The notes below the pieces were generated by a model. It did not search any database, was not told where the DNA came from, and saw only the letters and a program-made list of their open reading frames with translations. Below, in pieces: positions 1 through 8,203 of a stretch of DNA of 58,990 nucleotides (the stretch's first letter is position 1; each line of letters starts with the position of its first letter). The DNA is from an uncultured Paracoccaceae bacterium (GTDB lineage: Bacteria > Pseudomonadota > Alphaproteobacteria > Rhodobacterales > Rhodobacteraceae), in assembly GCA_938092015.1 (NCBI GenBank), contig CALKOT010000085.1, forward strand, positions 1 through 58,990, written 5' to 3'. A program made the translations under genes and the position numbers.

Positions 1-756
1 GTTCACGAAATATCCGTTCTTTGGATCACGCCAGATTGCGGCCTATCTGCGCCGGGAGGACATCGTTGTGGGTCGCCATCGCGTCAGGCGGCTGATGGCG
101 CGGATGGGACTAGAAGCAATCTACAAACGCCCCAGAACCAGTCAGCCGCACCCGCAGCATCCGGTTTATCCGTACTTGCTGAGGAAGATGAAGATCGACC
201 GCCCGAACCAGGTTTGGTGCGCCGACATCACGTTCGTACCGGTGCGAAACGGGTTCCTGTATCTCGTGGCCATCATGGACTGGGCAACTCGCAAAGTCTT
301 GAGCTGGGGGCTGTCGAATACGATGCACACAGACTTCTGTGTCGACGCCCTGAACGAGGCCATTGCCAGATATGGCCCACCTGAGATCATGAATACGGAT
401 CAAGGTAGCCAGTTTACCGGTTCGACTTGGATCACGACGCTTACCAAGGCCGGTGTGCGCATATCAATGGACGGTCGCGGCCGCTATCTCGATAACATCT
501 TCATCGAGCGGCTGTGGCGCAGCCTGAAGCAGGAGGCCATCTATCTCGAGGAAATCAGCGACGGCTTCAAGGCGCGCCGCGTCATCAAAAAATGGATGGC
601 CTTCTATAACTCAGACCGCCCGCATTCCGCGCTTGATTGGCAAACACCGGACGACGCATATTGGGCGGGCTTGAAAGACAACAAAGCAGCATGAAACCTA
701 ATCCCGATACACCTTAAAAACGCCACAAAACTGTCTGAAAAGATGGGACCACTTCA
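1..756 (+). mobile_element. IS3-family insertion sequence, right-hand part (left part outside the window)
   Basis: The segment holds the 3' part of an IS3-type OrfB transposase and a non-coding tail. The tail ends in ...GATGGGACCACTTCA at 742-756. IS3-family elements usually begin with TG and end with CA, so I place the right terminus at about 756. From 757 the DNA changes to an AT-rich open frame with no start codon, which is what an insertion into a gene would give. OrfA, the left inverted repeat and the target-site duplication lie outside the window, so the terminus is inferred and not confirmed by a matching repeat. Confidence 0.75.
2..694 (+). CDS. IS3-family transposase OrfB (5'-truncated by window edge)
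   Basis: This is the integrase-core (rve) transposase of an IS3 element, which cuts and joins the element's ends. The frame is open from base 2, so the true start lies upstream; GTG at 68 is only an internal codon. Counting from that GTG, the acidic triad is Asp53 (in WCADITF), Asp111 (in NTDQGSQFT) and Glu147 (in IFIERLW). That is the DD(35)E spacing of IS3 OrfB. The N-terminal part shows the HTH_21-type stretch RQIAAYLRRE. The C-terminus with FYNSDRPHSAL is complete. OrfB of this family is normally made by -1 frameshifting from OrfA, which is not in view. Confidence 0.93.
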   Translation, partial: FTKYPFFGSRQIAAYLRREDIVVGRHRVRRLMARMGLEAIYKRPRTSQPHPQHPVYPYLLRKMKIDRPNQVWCADITFVPVRNGFLYLVAIMDWATRKVLSWGLSNTMHTDFCVDALNEAIARYGPPEIMNTDQGSQFTGSTWITTLTKAGVRISMDGRGRYLDNIFIERLWRSLKQEAIYLEEISDGFKARRVIKKWMAFYNSDRPHSALDWQTPDDAYWAGLKDNKAA

Positions 757-1083
757 GTCTCGGAATTTGAAATGGATGAAGATGCCAAAAGGGTATTTGA
801 AAATAAGATAAATGCACTGAACCAATACCCAATATCTCAAAATTTCTTGCGCCTATTTCAGAAATATGAATTGGACGCGAGTGAGTATGGCGAAGATTTT
901 TTGAAGAAGGCTAACTTGATCCGGAACTCGTTGGGGCACTCTGGCAAACTGAAGTCAGAAGACGCTTGGGAATTTATTTTGAAGGTGCGTGATATAGTCA
1001 ATACTATTGTACTCATAGAGATTGGATACGGCGGAGAAACACTGCAGTACTGGCGTGACCTTACGGCTGATGAAACAAGTTAG
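757..1083 (+). pseudogene. C-terminal remnant of a HEPN-like protein, cut by the IS element
   Basis: The frame is open straight from the IS terminus (757) to the TAG at 1081-1083, about 108 codons, with an internal Met at 772. It has no plausible start of its own, so I read it as the tail of a gene split by the insertion. Counting from Met772, RNSLGH (R51-x4-H56) matches the R-x4-6-H motif of HEPN domains, which occur in many RNase toxins and abortive-infection proteins, with the Asn after Arg that is common there. The stretch is AT-rich: bases 781-840 contain only 20 G/C, unlike the flanking genes. This points to foreign origin. The full protein's identity cannot be read from this tail, and the HEPN call rests on one motif plus helical-looking sequence. 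Confidence 0.55.
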
Positions 1084-1095
1084 TAGCTTCGCCTC

Positions 1096-2466
1096 TCAAA
1101 CAACCTTCCCCACATTCAACACCCCATTCGGATCAAACGCCGCCTTCAGCGCCTGCATCGCCCCCAGCGCGGCGCCGTTTCCACACCGCATCAGCATCGC
1201 GCGTTTGTCTTCGCCAATGCCGTGCTCGGCGGAAAAAGCTCCGCCCATGGCCTTCACGCCATGCTCCACGGCCATCTGCACTTCGGTTTTCTGCGTATCC
1301 GTAAAACTCGCCCCCGTGACAGTCATGTGGAGGTTGCCATCGCCCAAATGGCAGAGGCTGTGGAAGGTTGAAACGTAATCCAGCTTGGCCAGCCGGGCCT
1401 GCAGGTCGGCGATATACGCGTCCAGCTTGCCCAGCGGTACGGACATGTCGAACCAGATCGCGGCGGCGCTTTCGGGGCGGGTTTTGTAGTCGCGTTGCAG
1501 CGTCTGGCTGTCTTCGCGCAGGCGCCAGATCTCGTCCCGCTCCCGCTCTGATTGCGCCATCAGGGCGTTCTGGATCGTGCCATCCTCCATGAAGGGGGCG
1601 AGGATTTCGAGGGCCGTGTCGTCGTCGCCGATGATCTCGTAGATGACGTAAAGCGGGGCGTCCTGGAAGTCGGTTAGGTGGGGTAGGCCAAGGCATTTGG
1701 CGTTTTCCTTGGCGAAGGTCGCCCACATCACCTCAGCCCGCTGCAACAGACCCCGGTCCTGAATGGCGCGCATCACGCGGATGGCGTCGGCTGCGGTTTC
1801 CTGCGCGGTCAGGATGGTCTGCCCTGCGGGGATCAGCGCCTCTAGCTGCAGGACGGCTTTGGTGACGACGCCCAGGGTGCCTTCGGCGCCGCAGAAAATC
1901 TGTTTCAGGTCATAGCCTTCGTTGGCTTTTTTGACGCGGGTGAGGTCGGACAGGACCTCTCCGTTCGTCAGGGTGACCTCCATCCCCAGCAGGCGGTCAC
2001 GCATCATGCCGTTGCGCCACGCCTCCATCCCGCCGGCGTTGGTTGAGATCATGCCGCCGATGGTCGCCGAGCCGCGAGCGGCGATGTCGATGCCGGGGGA
2101 AAGGTTATGTTTGGCGCATTCGTCCTGCACCTCCTGCAGGGTCCAGCCGGCGCCAACGAGGGCGACGCGTTCTTCTGCGTCGATCTCGATCGGGTCGCGC
2201 ATGCGTTCGGTGGAAAGAACGATGTCGCCGGTGCGGCTGCGTCCGCCGCCTGCGAGGCCGGTTCTGCCGCCATGGGTGACGACGGGGATGGCGTTGTCGG
2301 CGCAGTGTTTCAGGACTTGCGCGGCTTCTTCGGCGTCGGCGGGGCGGACGTAGAGGTCGCAGCCAAGGTTGTTCTCGTCGATGCCGGGGTCGAGGTTGGC
2401 GATGCGGTTCGCGCCGAAGACGTGGTCGGGGCCGAGGAGAGTGGTGAAGGCTGATTGGTCGGTCAT
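1096..2466 (-). CDS. FAD-linked oxidase (GlcD / D-lactate / D-2-hydroxyglutarate dehydrogenase type)
   Basis: A 456-residue flavoprotein of the FAD_binding_4 plus FAD-oxidase_C family, which oxidises a 2-hydroxyacid to a 2-oxoacid. The N-terminal half has the PCMH-type FAD site (VRPADAEEAAQVL, then THGGRTGLAGGG). The C-terminal half has CHLGDGNLH and AEHGIGEDKR, the metal/substrate loop of this family, and ends in NVGKVV. I chose the start at 2466 (MTDQSAFTTLLG) because family homology begins there; an upstream in-frame Met at 2568 would overlap the neighbouring gene. The gene follows the DmdA-like gene on the same strand after 73 bases, so the two are probably co-transcribed. The substrate (lactate, glycolate or 2-hydroxyglutarate) cannot be told from sequence. 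Confidence 0.85.
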   Translation of the reverse strand: MTDQSAFTTLLGPDHVFGANRIANLDPGIDENNLGCDLYVRPADAEEAAQVLKHCADNAIPVVTHGGRTGLAGGGRSRTGDIVLSTERMRDPIEIDAEERVALVGAGWTLQEVQDECAKHNLSPGIDIAARGSATIGGMISTNAGGMEAWRNGMMRDRLLGMEVTLTNGEVLSDLTRVKKANEGYDLKQIFCGAEGTLGVVTKAVLQLEALIPAGQTILTAQETAADAIRVMRAIQDRGLLQRAEVMWATFAKENAKCLGLPHLTDFQDAPLYVIYEIIGDDDTALEILAPFMEDGTIQNALMAQSERERDEIWRLREDSQTLQRDYKTRPESAAAIWFDMSVPLGKLDAYIADLQARLAKLDYVSTFHSLCHLGDGNLHMTVTGASFTDTQKTEVQMAVEHGVKAMGGAFSAEHGIGEDKRAMLMRCGNGAALGAMQALKAAFDPNGVLNVGKVV

Positions 2467-2539
2467 GAAGTGGCGTCCGTCTGAAAGGTTTCCCCGATGG
2501 TCCACATGTTTCACCCTTCGTGCAAGCCCGTTCGCGACG

Positions 2540-3646
2540 TTAGACGAACGGCAGCTTGCACATCTCACCCTTGCAATGCTGCCCGGTTGGCAGGGTCACA
2601 TAGACGATGTCGCCCGATTTTACCTCGCGCGAGACCAGACACAGGCCGATGTTCTTCTGCAGCTTGGGTGAGAATGTGTGGGCGGTGACGTGACCAACGA
2701 ACATGTCGCCCTGGCGCAGTTCGGACCACTGATCGAGCGGGGGCAGGGCGTCTTCAACGTCCAGTTTTATGCCCAGTTGCCAGCGGCGGGGGCCTTCTTC
2801 CTTAATCCGGCGGAGGGCCTGAATGCCGATGACATCGTCGGGCGCATCTAGGTCAACAAAGCGGGTCATGCGGACTTCGAACGGGTTCGTCTCATCATCC
2901 GTGTCGCCGCCCCAGGACAGAAGGCCACTTTCCACACGCTCTTGCGAATTCGGGGCGCCGGGGCCGATACCGTATTTTTCGCCAGCGGTGCGGACGCGAT
3001 CCCACAGCTCATCCCCGCGATAGTGATCCATCAGATAGATCTCAAACCCGCCCTGTTTTGACCAGCCAGAGCGGGCGATCAGCATGGGGATGTCGTCTTC
3101 GACCTCGCGGACCTCGAAATGTTTGATCTCACGCACCCAGTCGCCAAACATGTCGGCGATGACGTCCTCAGCCATTGGGCCCTGCACGGCGAGGGGGGAG
3201 ACATCGGGTTCAAACACGTTGACCTGATAGCCACGCTCCCCCGCCACAGCCCGCGCCCACAATAAGAGGTCGCTGTCCGCGATGGAGAACCAGTAGCGGG
3301 TTTCGGACAGTTTTAGCAGGATCGGGTCGTTGATGATCGTGCCGCGATGGTCGCAAATCGCGACGTACCAGCCCATGCCGATGGGCATGTCCGCAAGATT
3401 GCGGGGGCAGAGCGCCTGGGCGAGTTTGCCAGCGTCGGGGCCGGATAGCTCCACCTGCCGTTCAACCGCGACGTCCCACATCGCGACGCCTTCCGTCAGG
3501 CGTTTGTATTCAGCGGCGGGGTCGCCAAAGCTGATCGGGATGAGCATGTGGTTGTAGGTCGAGAACGACTTCACCCCATCGCGAACTGTAGAGTTGTAGA
3601 ACGCACTGCGCCGAACCCTTGGTGAAGGGGAAATCTGGTGTGACAT
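2540..3646 (-). CDS. GcvT/DmdA-family demethylase-like protein
   Basis: A 368-residue protein of the glycine-cleavage T / aminomethyltransferase fold, resembling DMSP demethylase DmdA. Shared features are an early PSPRVRRSAF, YNHMLIP, VWDV-like and ERQVELSGPDA segments, NDPILLKL, SIADSDLLLWA and SGWSKQGGFEIY. Family members move a methyl group to tetrahydrofolate. The match to true DmdA is partial, and several DmdA-like clades have other or unknown substrates, so I do not assign the symbol. The start at 3646 is preceded by GGGAGG at a good distance; a longer frame from 3694 lacks this and would cover the operator sites. The gene is divergent from the MFS gene, with palindromes in its probable promoter. 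Confidence 0.75.
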   Translation of the reverse strand: MSHQISPSPRVRRSAFYNSTVRDGVKSFSTYNHMLIPISFGDPAAEYKRLTEGVAMWDVAVERQVELSGPDAGKLAQALCPRNLADMPIGMGWYVAICDHRGTIINDPILLKLSETRYWFSIADSDLLLWARAVAGERGYQVNVFEPDVSPLAVQGPMAEDVIADMFGDWVREIKHFEVREVEDDIPMLIARSGWSKQGGFEIYLMDHYRGDELWDRVRTAGEKYGIGPGAPNSQERVESGLLSWGGDTDDETNPFEVRMTRFVDLDAPDDVIGIQALRRIKEEGPRRWQLGIKLDVEDALPPLDQWSELRQGDMFVGHVTAHTFSPKLQKNIGLCLVSREVKSGDIVYVTLPTGQHCKGEMCKLPFV

Positions 3647-3663
3647 GAGCGCCTCCCATCCTA

Positions 3664-3694
3664 TTGTCTGACATTCGTCTCTTTTGTCGGACAA
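3664..3694. promoter_or_regulatory. Tandem GntR-type operator candidates
   Basis: TTGTCTGACAT (3664-3674) and TTGTCGGACAA (3684-3694) are two 11-base palindromes around a central base; the second is perfect and the first has one mismatch. Their centres lie 20 bases apart, about two helical turns, so both would face the same side of the helix. Both fit the TNGTNNNACN core described for FadR-subfamily GntR regulators. They sit 18-48 bases upstream of the DmdA-like start at 3646 and about 160 bases upstream of the MFS start at 3855. No GntR gene is in the window. Confidence 0.55.
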
Positions 3695-3854
3695 ATAGAA
3701 ATAGAATCGCGTTCCGTCCGCCCGTTTTCACCGCAAAATCGACAATCAGCGACATGAAAATTGGGCAGCGACAGGAAATTTGGCAAAACATGCTTTTCGC
3801 GGGACTGGCGCTGGAAATCTGCTATGCGTTGGAAAAAGCGGGGAGTGTGTGATT

Positions 3855-5189
3855 ATGGCGACGAAAAAACAGGGTATCTGGGGCTGGATGTTTTTCGATT
3901 GGGCATCACAGCCCTTTCATACGCTGATCATCACGTTCATTTTTGCGCCGTACTTTGCGTCTCAGGTCGCAGAAAGCCCTGAACGTGGGCAGGAAATCTG
4001 GGGCTACGCCGCCGCCGCTGCTTCTTTCACTGTCGCTATCCTGGCGCCGATACTGGGCGCCATCGCCGACCAAAGTGGGCCGCGCAAACCGTGGGTGGCG
4101 ATGTTCTCAGTCCTCTATGCCATCGGCGCATTCAGTCTTTGGTACATGACGCCAGTTGACCCCGAACCCTGGTTGCTGCTGGTTGGCTTTGCGATTGGTT
4201 TGATCGGGGTTGAGTTTGCGACGGTTTTCACGAACTCCCTCCTGCCCGAACTTGGCACGAAAGAAGGAGTCGGGCGCATCTCAGGCTCTGGCTGGGCCAT
4301 GGGGTACTGGGGTGGGGTGCTCAGTCTTGTCGTTGTGCTGGCGCTGTTTGTTCCGGCGCCGGGCGGTGAGGCGACGCTGATCGGCATGGCGCCGATCTTT
4401 GGCGCGGGTGAAGGTGAGGGTGCCCGGGCGACAGGGCCGCTGACGGCTATCTGGTATCTCGTGTTCATGATCCCCTTCTTCATGTGGACTCCCGATACCA
4501 AGAAACAGAAGCTGGATAAGGGCGCAGTCGCGGCCGGCCTTGGTCAGTTTGGCGATACGCTTAAGGCATTGCCTTCCAACTCCAGCCTCTTTGCTTATCT
4601 GATGTCGTCAATGTTCTACCGCGATGCGCTGAACGGCGTTTACATCTTTGGCGGCATCTTTGCGGCCGGTGTTCTGGGCTGGGGCACGTTCCAGTTGGGG
4701 ATCTTTGGCATTGTCGCCGCCGTCGCCGGGGCGATTGGGGCCTGGGTCGGCGGACGGGTCGACCAGTCTATTGGGCCGAAACCAGTGATCAACTTCTGTA
4801 TCGTCACGCTGATGTTGGTTTGCGCTGTCATGGTCTCAACGGGGCCAAGTGAGATTCTGTTCCTGCCACTGGAAGAAGGATCTGGTCTACCGACCATCGC
4901 ATTCTACATCTGCGGCGCGGTTATTGGCGCGGCGGGCGGGTCGCTGCAGTCAGCGTCCCGCACAATGCTTATCCGCCAAGCTGAACCAGGCAAAATGACT
5001 GAGGCGTTTGGCATCTATGCGCTTGCCGGAAAGGCGACCAGCTTCATCGCCCCGTTCGTGATTGCGGTCATGACTGGCGCATTCGAAAGCCAGCGCATCG
5101 GAGTCACACCGGTCATCGGTTTGTTCCTGATTGGCTTGATCCTGATGTTCTGGGTCAGCCGGAACGGGCAAACTGACGCAAAGGCTTGA
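3855..5189 (+). CDS. MFS transporter, UMF1 / Atg22-like family
   Basis: A 444-residue inner-membrane protein with many long hydrophobic segments, consistent with the 12-helix major facilitator fold (helices not counted one by one). The start WGWMFFDWASQPFHTLIITFIF and the cytoplasmic-loop motif GAIADQSGPRKPW near residue 80 are typical of the UMF1 family, whose bacterial substrates are mostly unknown. I chose ATG 3855 because GGGGAGTG lies just upstream and the conserved N-terminus begins there. It is divergent from the DmdA-like/FAD oxidase pair and shares their intergenic operator region, so it may import the substrate of those enzymes or export the product (inference). Confidence 0.85.
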   Translation: MATKKQGIWGWMFFDWASQPFHTLIITFIFAPYFASQVAESPERGQEIWGYAAAAASFTVAILAPILGAIADQSGPRKPWVAMFSVLYAIGAFSLWYMTPVDPEPWLLLVGFAIGLIGVEFATVFTNSLLPELGTKEGVGRISGSGWAMGYWGGVLSLVVVLALFVPAPGGEATLIGMAPIFGAGEGEGARATGPLTAIWYLVFMIPFFMWTPDTKKQKLDKGAVAAGLGQFGDTLKALPSNSSLFAYLMSSMFYRDALNGVYIFGGIFAAGVLGWGTFQLGIFGIVAAVAGAIGAWVGGRVDQSIGPKPVINFCIVTLMLVCAVMVSTGPSEILFLPLEEGSGLPTIAFYICGAVIGAAGGSLQSASRTMLIRQAEPGKMTEAFGIYALAGKATSFIAPFVIAVMTGAFESQRIGVTPVIGLFLIGLILMFWVSRNGQTDAKA

Positions 5190-5260
5190 ATTCATCCTCT
5201 TGATACCCGATTAAATCACTAGGAATGCTGGAGAGCCGCCCAAACGATGACCGACACCGA

Positions 5261-6400
5261 ATGACAGAAGCGCCACGTTTAGCGTTGACCGGGATCACGC
5301 GCGTCTTTGACGGCGCGACCGTGGTTGACGGCGTTTCTCTGGAAGTCATGGCAGGGGAAATCGTCTGCCTGTTGGGGCCGTCCGGTTGCGGTAAATCGAC
5401 GACGCTGCGTATCGCCGCCGGTGTAGATCAGCAGACCAGCGGTACAGTTGCGCTGAACGGCGTCGATGTGTCGGATGATCGCCATCATGCGCCACCTGAA
5501 GAACGATCTGTTGGGCTGATGTTCCAGGACTTTGCGTTGTTTCCGCATCTGACGGTCGCTGAAAACGTCGGATTTGGTCTGAAATCGCGCAAGGATCGCG
5601 CCCAAATGGCGGCGGAATACCTTTCAAAAGTTGATCTTGACGGTTTTGGCGACAAGTACCCGCATCAGCTGTCTGGCGGTGAACAACAGCGGGTCGCACT
5701 GGCCCGCGCGTTGGTAACGAAACCTCAGGTCATGCTGATGGATGAGCCGTTCTCAGGCCTCGATAACCGGTTGCGCGATGCTGTGCGCGATCAGACGCTG
5801 GCGATCCTGAAGGCCGAAGGCGCGGGCGTCTTGCTGGTTACGCATGATCCCGAAGAAGCGTTGAAAATGGCTGATCGCGTTGCGTTGATGCGTGATGGCC
5901 AGATTGTACAGATCGGCGTTCCCTACAATGTTTACAATCGTCCGGTTGACCGAGCTGCGGCTGCGTTTTTCTCTGACGTAAACGTTATCCACGGCGAAGT
6001 GAAAAACCATCAGACAGATACGCCCTTTGGTCTGTTTCTAGCGCCTACGCTGGTTGATGGCGCGGATGTCGAGATCATCGTCAGGCCTGAACATTTGAAG
6101 GTCGACCTGGCAAAGGCTGGAACCACGCCCGAACCATCGTCAGAAACAGGCGTACCCGCAGCCGGAACCGTGATCAGGTCACGGTTTATCGGGTCAGAAA
6201 GCCTCGTTGAGGTGCGGATGGACCATGACGGATCAACCCTCAGCGCTACGGTGCCCGGCGCTTTTCTGCCGATGGTTGGAACGGCGCTGTTTCTGTCGTT
6301 GAAACGCGACCACTGCCACCTGTTTCCCTGCGCTCTGCAAACCAAGGTTTCCTCGCCATATACGGCAGTGGCTTGGACCGGGGCGAAAACGACACAATAG
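5261..6400 (+). CDS. ABC transporter ATP-binding protein, Fe3+/polyamine (FbpC/PotA) type
   Basis: A 379-residue ATPase of the CUT1/ferric-iron class. Walker A is GPSGCGKST (residues 39-47), followed by Q-loop FQDFALFPH, signature LSGGEQQRVALARAL, Walker B VMLMDEPFSGLD and H-loop LLVTHDPEEAL. The C-terminal 120 residues carry a TOBE-like regulatory segment with IIVRPEHLKV. ATG 5261 gives the expected N-terminus, although an in-frame ATG at 5225 also exists. No permease or binding-protein gene is next to it; the upstream neighbour is an MFS carrier and downstream is tatA. Its membrane partner is therefore encoded elsewhere, and the substrate is unknown. Confidence 0.85.
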   Translation: MTEAPRLALTGITRVFDGATVVDGVSLEVMAGEIVCLLGPSGCGKSTTLRIAAGVDQQTSGTVALNGVDVSDDRHHAPPEERSVGLMFQDFALFPHLTVAENVGFGLKSRKDRAQMAAEYLSKVDLDGFGDKYPHQLSGGEQQRVALARALVTKPQVMLMDEPFSGLDNRLRDAVRDQTLAILKAEGAGVLLVTHDPEEALKMADRVALMRDGQIVQIGVPYNVYNRPVDRAAAAFFSDVNVIHGEVKNHQTDTPFGLFLAPTLVDGADVEIIVRPEHLKVDLAKAGTTPEPSSETGVPAAGTVIRSRFIGSESLVEVRMDHDGSTLSATVPGAFLPMVGTALFLSLKRDHCHLFPCALQTKVSSPYTAVAWTGAKTTQ

Positions 6401-6598
6401 CTGTTTGATCTTCGATTGGATCAACTGGCGGTTAGAAATCCGTGCAAACTTTTACGTCAGTAACCGTAGCTGGTGCTCAAAACGTCTCAATGTTTGGTCA
6501 AAACACTCTATAATCCCTTTTCGCAGCCCCTATATTCACCTAAGAGGGGTCGTTGAAAGGGCCGCGCCTGCGCGTGGCCGGACTAAGGGAGATTTATC

Positions 6599-6811
6599 AT
6601 GGTTCCAGGTTGGGTTCAGATCGCCGTCGTGGTTTTGCTGGCTGTCCTGCTGTTTGGCGGACGGGGTAAGATTTCATCGATCATGGGTGATTTCGCCAAA
6701 GGCATCACCAGTTTCAAGAAGGGTCTGAAAGACGAGGCCGCTGAAAAGGCAGAGCCTGCTCAGAAAACCGCTGACGAAGCCATCGACGTAACGCCGAAAG
6801 AAAAAGCCTGA
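6599..6811 (+). CDS. tatA: Twin-arginine translocase subunit TatA
   Basis: A 70-residue protein that forms the protein-conducting part of the Tat system for folded proteins. It has one N-terminal membrane helix (about residues 5-20), the hinge [13 protein letters not shown], an amphipathic helix ([15 protein letters not shown]) and a charged tail. AAGGGAG precedes ATG 6599 at a good distance. It is first in the tatA-tatB-tatC order, with 45 bases to tatB. The 198-base region upstream, after the ABC ATPase, holds a TATAAT at 6509-6514 but I see no convincing -35 hexamer. Confidence 0.95.
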   Translation: MVPGWVQIAVVVLLAVLLFGGRGKISSIMGDFAKGITSFKKGLKDEAAEKAEPAQKTADEAIDVTPKEKA

Positions 6812-6856
6812 TTCAGTTCGTTCTGATCGAGGTTTCCCTAACGCGAGGCGCACGCC

Positions 6857-7342
6857 ATGCTTGATATCGGCATGCTGGAGATTTTCGTCATCGGCGCGCT
6901 TGCGCTGATCGTCGTTGGTCCCAAGGAACTGCCCGGTTTGCTACGTACTGTTGGACAGTTCGTAGCCAAAGCGCGTGGCATGGCCCGTGAATTCCAAAGC
7001 TCAATGGAAGCGGCGGCGCGTGAGGCTGATCTCGATGGCGTTGTGAATTCGGTTAAGTCTGGCAACAAGCTGCCTTTTGACAACCAGATCGTCGACACGA
7101 TGAAAGAGTTTGAAAAATCGGTGAAGACTGAGATCAACTCTGCCGACGCTGAGGTTCGCAAAGAAGACAACGCAGAGCCTGCTAAGAAATTCGATACTTC
7201 AGAATTCACGCCGCCCGGAAAACCCTTGTCTGAATACAAGCAGGCTGAAACATCCAGCACGGACGCGCCTGAGGCAAAGGTTGAGACGCCCGCCCCGATC
7301 GCCAAAGCCGAGGCGCCTGCCGCCAAAGAAAAGAGCGCGTAA
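6857..7342 (+). CDS. tatB: Twin-arginine translocase subunit TatB
   Basis: A 161-residue inner-membrane protein that with TatC forms the receptor for twin-arginine signal peptides. It has the TatB mark VVGPKELPGLLRTVGQ just after a single N-terminal membrane helix (residues 5-22). An amphipathic helix (VAKARGMAREFQSSMEAA) follows, then a long Ala/Pro/Glu/Lys-rich tail from about residue 110. It lies between tatA and tatC, six bases before tatC. The low-complexity tail is usual for alphaproteobacterial TatB. Confidence 0.95.
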   Translation: MLDIGMLEIFVIGALALIVVGPKELPGLLRTVGQFVAKARGMAREFQSSMEAAAREADLDGVVNSVKSGNKLPFDNQIVDTMKEFEKSVKTEINSADAEVRKEDNAEPAKKFDTSEFTPPGKPLSEYKQAETSSTDAPEAKVETPAPIAKAEAPAAKEKSA

Positions 7343-7348
7343 TCCCGT

Positions 7349-8203
7349 ATGAGCGTCGAAGCTGAAGACGAAGTTGAGGCCAGCCGCGCGCCTCTGATCG
7401 CCCATCTTACCGAACTCCGCGATCGTTTGATCAAGGCGCTAGCGGCGTTGATCGTCTGTGTCATCGTCTGCTTTGTTTTCGCGACTGAGCTGTATGACAT
7501 CCTGACCTCGCCCTTGCGCGATGCACTGGTTGCGCGCGGGCTGGAAACCAAGCTGATCTACACTGGTCTGCAGGAAAAGTTTTTCACTGATATGCGCCTG
7601 TCGCTGTTTGGTGGCTTTTTCATCGCCTTTCCGCTCATCGCGATGCAGTTGTGGCGGTTCATTGCGCCGGGCCTCTACCAGAATGAAAAGCAGGCGTTCT
7701 GGCCGTTTCTAGCTGCAACGCCAGTGCTGTTCGTCGCTGGCGCCAGCCTTGTTTACTTCATGATCGCGCCTCTCGCGTTCGGGTTCTTCCTGGATTACGG
7801 CACGGTGGGTGAAGCCGACGGGGCAGGGACGCAGATTGAGTTCCTGGGCAAAGTTCGCGAATACCTTGGCTTGATGATGACCTTCATCTTGGCGTTCGGG
7901 ATCTGCTTCCAACTTCCTGTTTTACTTACGCTTTTGGGGCGTGCTGGTATCGTTTCAGCCGATGGTTTGGCCGGTAAACGCAAATACGCCATCGTCGGCA
8001 TTGCGGCGATTGCTGCGATCTTCACGCCGCCTGACCCGATCAGCCAGATTGGTCTGGGTGTGCCGATCTATCTTCTTTACGAAGTCTCGATCCACATTGT
8101 CCGCATCTTTGAACGCAGGCGCGAAGAAGAACTGCGCGAAGCAGGGCTTTGGGACGATGAGGATGAAGACGACGAAGGCGAAGAAGAGGCCCCTAAATCG
8201 TGA
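7349..8203 (+). CDS. tatC: Twin-arginine translocase subunit TatC
   Basis: A 284-residue polytopic protein, the signal-peptide receptor core of the Tat translocase. The N-terminal LIAHLTELRDRLIKAL motif, FFIAFPLIAMQLWRFIAPGLY and the FGICFQLPVLLTLLGRAG segment are typical of TatC. Hydrophobic stretches fit six membrane helices. The C-terminus ends in an acidic tail (DDEDEDDEGEEE). It begins six bases after tatB, and its stop codon overlaps the GTG start of the next gene (GTGA at 8200-8203), suggesting translational coupling with the DUF815 ATPase. Confidence 0.96.
   Translation: MSVEAEDEVEASRAPLIAHLTELRDRLIKALAALIVCVIVCFVFATELYDILTSPLRDALVARGLETKLIYTGLQEKFFTDMRLSLFGGFFIAFPLIAMQLWRFIAPGLYQNEKQAFWPFLAATPVLFVAGASLVYFMIAPLAFGFFLDYGTVGEADGAGTQIEFLGKVREYLGLMMTFILAFGICFQLPVLLTLLGRAGIVSADGLAGKRKYAIVGIAAIAAIFTPPDPISQIGLGVPIYLLYEVSIHIVRIFERRREEELREAGLWDDEDEDDEGEEEAPKS

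Noticed and set aside
1-1083. A defence island at the left edge
   Set aside because: Only one truncated HEPN-like fragment is present; the genes that follow are metabolic. No effector, methylase or nuclease partner is in the window.
6481-6520. A sigma-70 promoter for tatA based on TATAAT at 6509
   Set aside because: The hexamer about 17 bases upstream (CTCAAT) is not a credible -35, so only the -10-like match stands.
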